Assembly: GCA_021802945.1 (NCBI GenBank)
Contig: JAJZRE010000001.1
Coordinates: 1-64,000 of the forward strand
Source: Pseudomonadota bacterium
GTDB lineage: Bacteria; Pseudomonadota; Gammaproteobacteria; Burkholderiales; Thiobacillaceae
DNA: 64,000 nt
Reading direction: 5' to 3'
In this document: positions 63,481-64,000 of the stretch, piece by piece
How positions within the stretch are numbered: the stretch's first letter is position 1
How the letters are laid out: the number at the start of each line of letters is the position of its first letter
The notes under the pieces: model-generated
What the model saw: only the letters and a program-made list of their open reading frames with translations
What the model was told of the DNA's origin: nothing
The model's database searches: none
Translations under genes and position numbers: made by a program

Positions 63481-64000
63481 ATGGAACTTGCCCTGAATCA
63501 ACCTGCCCCGCTGCTGAAGCGCCTGTCGTGGTTCGACTGGCTCTTCGCCGTCATTGTCGCGACGGGCGGGCTGTTTGCCCTGTCGCGCTTCGGCGAATTC
63601 ATGGACATTTATGAAAAAGGCATCCTGCTGACGGCCATTCCGGCGCTGGCGGTGTTCGGCTGGTTCTGGAAGCCGTTCCGCACGCTCTTCATCGTGGTCG
63701 GCGCGGTCAGCCTGTTCGCCATCAGCCAGTACCACGGCGACCTGGCGCGCATGGATGAGGCCTTCTTCCTCAAATACCTGATTGCCAGCCAGGCGGCCAT
63801 CATGTGGATGTGCGCCCTGTTCGGGCTCGCCACCCTGACCTACTGGGCGGGTCTGCTGTCGCGCTCCGAATTCACGATGAAAACGGCCAGCGCGATGACC
63901 TGGTCCGCCGTGGCGATGGGCTTCATCGGCCTGATGGTGCGCTGGTACGAGTCCTATCTGATCGGCAGCGACGTCGGCCATATCCCGGTATCCAACCTGT
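63481..64000 (+). CDS. ccsA: Cytochrome c biogenesis protein CcsA/ResC (3' end cut off by window)
   Basis: First 173 residues of the heme-handling partner of ResB. Several membrane helices are visible (WLFAVIVATGGLFALSRFGEFM, TLFIVVGAVSLFAIS, AAIMWMCALFGLATLTYWAGLL, AMTWSAVAMGFIGLMVRWYESY). The tryptophan-rich WWD domain that binds heme would lie beyond the window end. The ATG at 63481 has GGAGG upstream, and the gene follows resB closely. Confidence 0.92.
   Translation, partial: MELALNQPAPLLKRLSWFDWLFAVIVATGGLFALSRFGEFMDIYEKGILLTAIPALAVFGWFWKPFRTLFIVVGAVSLFAISQYHGDLARMDEAFFLKYLIASQAAIMWMCALFGLATLTYWAGLLSRSEFTMKTASAMTWSAVAMGFIGLMVRWYESYLIGSDVGHIPVSNL

Overview
The window is a GC-rich (roughly 65%) chromosomal segment from a betaproteobacterium, most like the Thiobacillus / Hydrogenophilaceae / Nitrosomonadales group. 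This rests on gene content and order: lptM-lysA, ubiE-ubiJ-ubiB, a pilMNOPQ operon next to ponA, engB - cytochrome c4 - resB - ccsA, an AlgP/histone H1-like Lys/Ala/Pro repeat protein, and a PEP-CTERM/PrsK-PrsR-PrsT system. The taxon is an inference; there is no rRNA or tRNA gene to anchor it, and I see no phage, insertion sequence or CRISPR array.

Layout. 1-12.4 kb: housekeeping genes (argH 3' part, a MarR-type regulator with a four-cysteine tail, cyaY, lptM-lysA, the H1-like repeat protein, msrPQ, a thioredoxin-like gene, hda, nadA, a DUF808 membrane protein), then a PhnD-like binding protein and a membrane diguanylate cyclase, each broken by a one-base frameshift in a homopolymer. 12.6-23.3 kb: a 1256-residue FAD/Fe-S oxidoreductase with a coupled HIT protein, phoBR with a three-repeat Pho box, ubiE-ubiJ-ubiB and a sodium:solute symporter. 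23.7-31.5 kb: a PEP-CTERM protein, a Sat-CysC fusion with a DHH phosphoesterase, a giant VanZ/O-antigen-ligase fusion, a small exported protein and aroK. 31.5-39.9 kb: the type IV pilus pilMNOPQ operon divergent from ponA. 39.9-49.1 kb: the PEP-CTERM control and exopolysaccharide operon epsB-prsK-prsR-prsT, followed by a second PEP-CTERM gene. 49.4-55.1 kb: an ABC/LolA-like/beta-barrel export cluster lying between two PEP-CTERM genes. 56.2-58.6 kb: a methyltransferase, a ThiF-like E1 enzyme and a FeeM-like N-acyl amino acid synthase. 58.7-64 kb: hemB, engB, cytochrome c4, resB and the start of ccsA.

How the parts fit. The three PEP-CTERM genes, the epsB-prsK-prsR-prsT operon and one 88-residue orphan gene each have a good sigma-54 element (GG-N10-GC with TGGCA at -24) just upstream. 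PrsR, encoded here, is a GAFTGA-containing sigma-54 activator. The window therefore carries an activator and five candidate promoters it could act on. Most of these promoters also have a nearby palindrome that could be an enhancer site. The export cluster and the E1/acyltransferase pair sit in the same neighbourhood and are the best candidates for incompletely described biology.

Other points to check are a degenerate ATP-sulfurylase active site in the Sat-CysC fusion, an 11-G tract inside pilP, a duplicated hairpin with compensating stem changes downstream of cytochrome c4, and an orphan plus-strand chain of hairpins with T-tracts between hemB and engB that may be a small RNA.
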